Source: Candidatus Woesebacteria bacterium
GTDB taxonomy: Bacteria > Patescibacteriota > Microgenomatia > UBA8517
DNA length: 14,183 nucleotides
Direction of reading: 5' to 3'
Assembly (NCBI GenBank): GCA_030699485.1
Contig: JAUYMM010000017.1
Span: forward strand, 1-14,183
Below, piece after piece: positions 12,792-14,183 of the stretch; the stretch's first letter is position 1, and every line of letters starts with the position of its first letter. The notes beneath the pieces are model-generated. The model had not been told where the DNA came from, searched no databases, and saw only the letters and a list, made by a program, of their open reading frames with translations. Both the position numbers and the translations under genes were made by a program.

Positions 12792-14147
12792 ATGGTAATA
12801 GATCCTTCAATATTCAAAGCATATGATATACGCGGTATTTTTCCACAATCATTCGATAATGATTTAGCATATAAAATAGGCAGAGCGTATGCTGAAGTTG
12901 TCAAACCTCAAGATGAGATATTAGTCGGTCATGATGTAAGAATTCACTCAGAGGAATTAAAGCAAAGTTTAATTCAAGGCTTGATAGATTCTGGTATTGA
13001 TGTTTTAGATGTCGGTTGGATGTCTACAGACATGCTTTATTTCGGAGTAGGAACTTACAAAACAAGTGGTGGTATTCAAGTAACTGCATCTCATAATCCC
13101 CCTGAATGGCATGGTATGAAAATGGTAAGAGAGAATGCTATCCCCATGACTTTAGAGAGTGGTATAGCAGACATAAGAGATTATGTTTTAGCTGGTAATT
13201 TTAATAATAACAGTAAAAAAGGTAAAGTCAGAAAAATATATACAATAGTTGATGATTATTCTAAATATATTTTAAAATGGATAGATCCGACCCAAATTAA
13301 GCCTATGAAGATTGTTTACAATCCTAACTTTGGATTTGCAGGCAAAATATTTGAAAAAATAATTGAAATAGGTAAGCTTCCTATCGAATTAATACCATTA
13401 AACGAAATTCCAAATGGAAATTTTCCTAAAGGAAGACCTGATCCTTTTATTCCAGAAAACCGAACAGAATTTGTTGAATTGGTAAAAAATTCAAAAGCTG
13501 ACTTGGGAATAGCATGGGATGCTGATGCAGACCGTGTCTTTTTTTGTGCAGATGGTGGAATATTCTCTGAACCTTATTATGTAAATCCTATTCTTATTAA
13601 ACAGATGTTAAAAAAACATCCAAATGAAAAAATTATTTATGATCCCAGATATACATGGGGCTTAATCGAATCGATAGAAAATTCGGGTGGTGAGGCTGTG
13701 TTAGTTAGAGTAGGACATTCATATATCAAAGAGGCGATGAGGAAACATAATGCACTTTTTGCTACAGAATCAAGTGGGCATACATATTATCGTGATTATT
13801 GGTATTCTGATTGTGGAATGATTCCAGTTATGCAAGTTTTAGAGTATCTATCAGAAAATAATTTGAAATTATCTGACGAAGTTAGGCAAATTATGAATAA
13901 ATATTTCATTTCTGGCGAAATTAATAACGTAGTTAATGATAAAGAAGGAAAGATGAAAGAAATTGAAAAAAAATACAAAGATGCAAAGCAATCAAAATTA
14001 GATGGTATCGCAGTTGAATATGAAGACTATCGATTTTGTGTTAGGCCGTCTAATACGGAGCCATTACTAAGATTAACCCTAGAAGCAAAATCAAAAGAAT
14101 TAATGGAAGAAAAAAGAGATGAAGTTCTTAAATTAATTAAATCATAA
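12792..14147 (+). CDS. Phosphomannomutase/phosphoglucomutase
   Basis: The 451-residue protein is a complete alpha-D-phosphohexomutase. The N-terminus reads IFKAYDIRGIFPQ; the catalytic phosphoserine is Ser100 in TASHNPPEWHGMK; the Mg-binding loop is D243-A-D-A-D247-R; the sugar-binding loop is E326-S-S-G-H330; and the phosphate-binding loop is R418-PSNTEP. These features fit the PMM/PGM class rather than GlmM. It interconverts mannose (or glucose) 6-phosphate and 1-phosphate, supplying nucleotide sugars for surface polysaccharide or glycosylation. It starts 7 bases after the delta-like gene with no clear ribosome-binding site and ends near the right edge. Confidence 0.93.
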   Translation: MVIDPSIFKAYDIRGIFPQSFDNDLAYKIGRAYAEVVKPQDEILVGHDVRIHSEELKQSLIQGLIDSGIDVLDVGWMSTDMLYFGVGTYKTSGGIQVTASHNPPEWHGMKMVRENAIPMTLESGIADIRDYVLAGNFNNNSKKGKVRKIYTIVDDYSKYILKWIDPTQIKPMKIVYNPNFGFAGKIFEKIIEIGKLPIELIPLNEIPNGNFPKGRPDPFIPENRTEFVELVKNSKADLGIAWDADADRVFFCADGGIFSEPYYVNPILIKQMLKKHPNEKIIYDPRYTWGLIESIENSGGEAVLVRVGHSYIKEAMRKHNALFATESSGHTYYRDYWYSDCGMIPVMQVLEYLSENNLKLSDEVRQIMNKYFISGEINNVVNDKEGKMKEIEKKYKDAKQSKLDGIAVEYEDYRFCVRPSNTEPLLRLTLEAKSKELMEEKRDEVLKLIKS

Positions 14148-14154
14148 AAACTAT

Positions 14155-14183
14155 ATGAATTTAAATGAAGATTATACAAAACT
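14155..14183 (+). CDS. Possible start of the next gene, cut by the window edge
   Basis: An ATG 7 bases after the mutase stop opens MNLNEDYTK and remains open to the last base. The spacing is typical of this gene run, but nine residues cannot be assigned and there is no Shine-Dalgarno. Confidence 0.3.

Noticed and set aside
1..14183. CRISPR arrays, tRNA or rRNA genes
   Set aside because: No regularly spaced repeats and no tRNA cloverleaf or rRNA-like conserved segments were seen on either strand.

Overview
This is a densely packed, AT-rich bacterial segment with every convincing gene on the + strand. Its gene content points to a small-genome Candidate Phyla Radiation (Patescibacteria) organism, possibly of the Microgenomates group. 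That placement is inference: it rests on the very short delta-like clamp-loader subunit, the free-standing EF-Tu-domain-2-like protein, the tRNA-dependent amidation genes gatCAB and the divergent PolX. TGA terminates several clear genes (lemA, the Nudix gene, gatC, rplS), so the UGA-to-glycine code of Gracilibacteria/SR1 is ruled out here.

Layout. (1) 1-933 is the C-terminal part of a PolX-type protein (family X polymerase fused to a PHP domain), running in from the left edge. (2) 937-3422 holds lemA and htpX, normally neighbours, but here separated by about 1 kb. That kilobase contains a GC-rich palindrome, a small gene that looks broken, and a Nudix hydrolase. (3) 3445-7232 is dinD followed 2 bases later by gatC-gatA-gatB, the Asp/Glu-tRNA amidotransferase. 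(4) 7233-10740 has an extended -10 promoter, a 61-residue protein with a near-perfect Shine-Dalgarno, and dnaE. (5) 10727-12784 has a promoter overlapping the end of dnaE, then rplS, ruvC, an EF-Tu-like small protein, a putative metallopeptidase and a delta-like replication protein, mostly overlapping end to start. (6) 12792-14147 is a phosphomannomutase/phosphoglucomutase, followed by a possible gene start cut by the right edge.

How the genes work together: replication and repair dominate (PolX, DnaE, RuvC, delta-like, DinD), with translation (GatCAB, bL19) and membrane protein quality control (HtpX, LemA). The chain of ATGA/GTGA overlaps implies translational coupling over long polycistronic mRNAs.

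The most unusual signal is a set of GC-rich hairpin islands in this AT-rich DNA. Two are near-identical copies of a 22-23 bp palindrome (1602-1623 and 12659-12681). A third is a different GC-rich stem-loop inside gatB (6497-6528). One copy sits exactly where a small gene is broken by a stop codon; the other two lie in frame inside conserved genes and appear as extra residues. Together they suggest a mobile or dispersed hairpin repeat family that inserts into, and is tolerated by, coding sequence. Other notable points are a likely leaderless rplS transcript, a re-modelled PHP metal site in PolX, and a 62-nt out-of-frame overlap ahead of the metallopeptidase.
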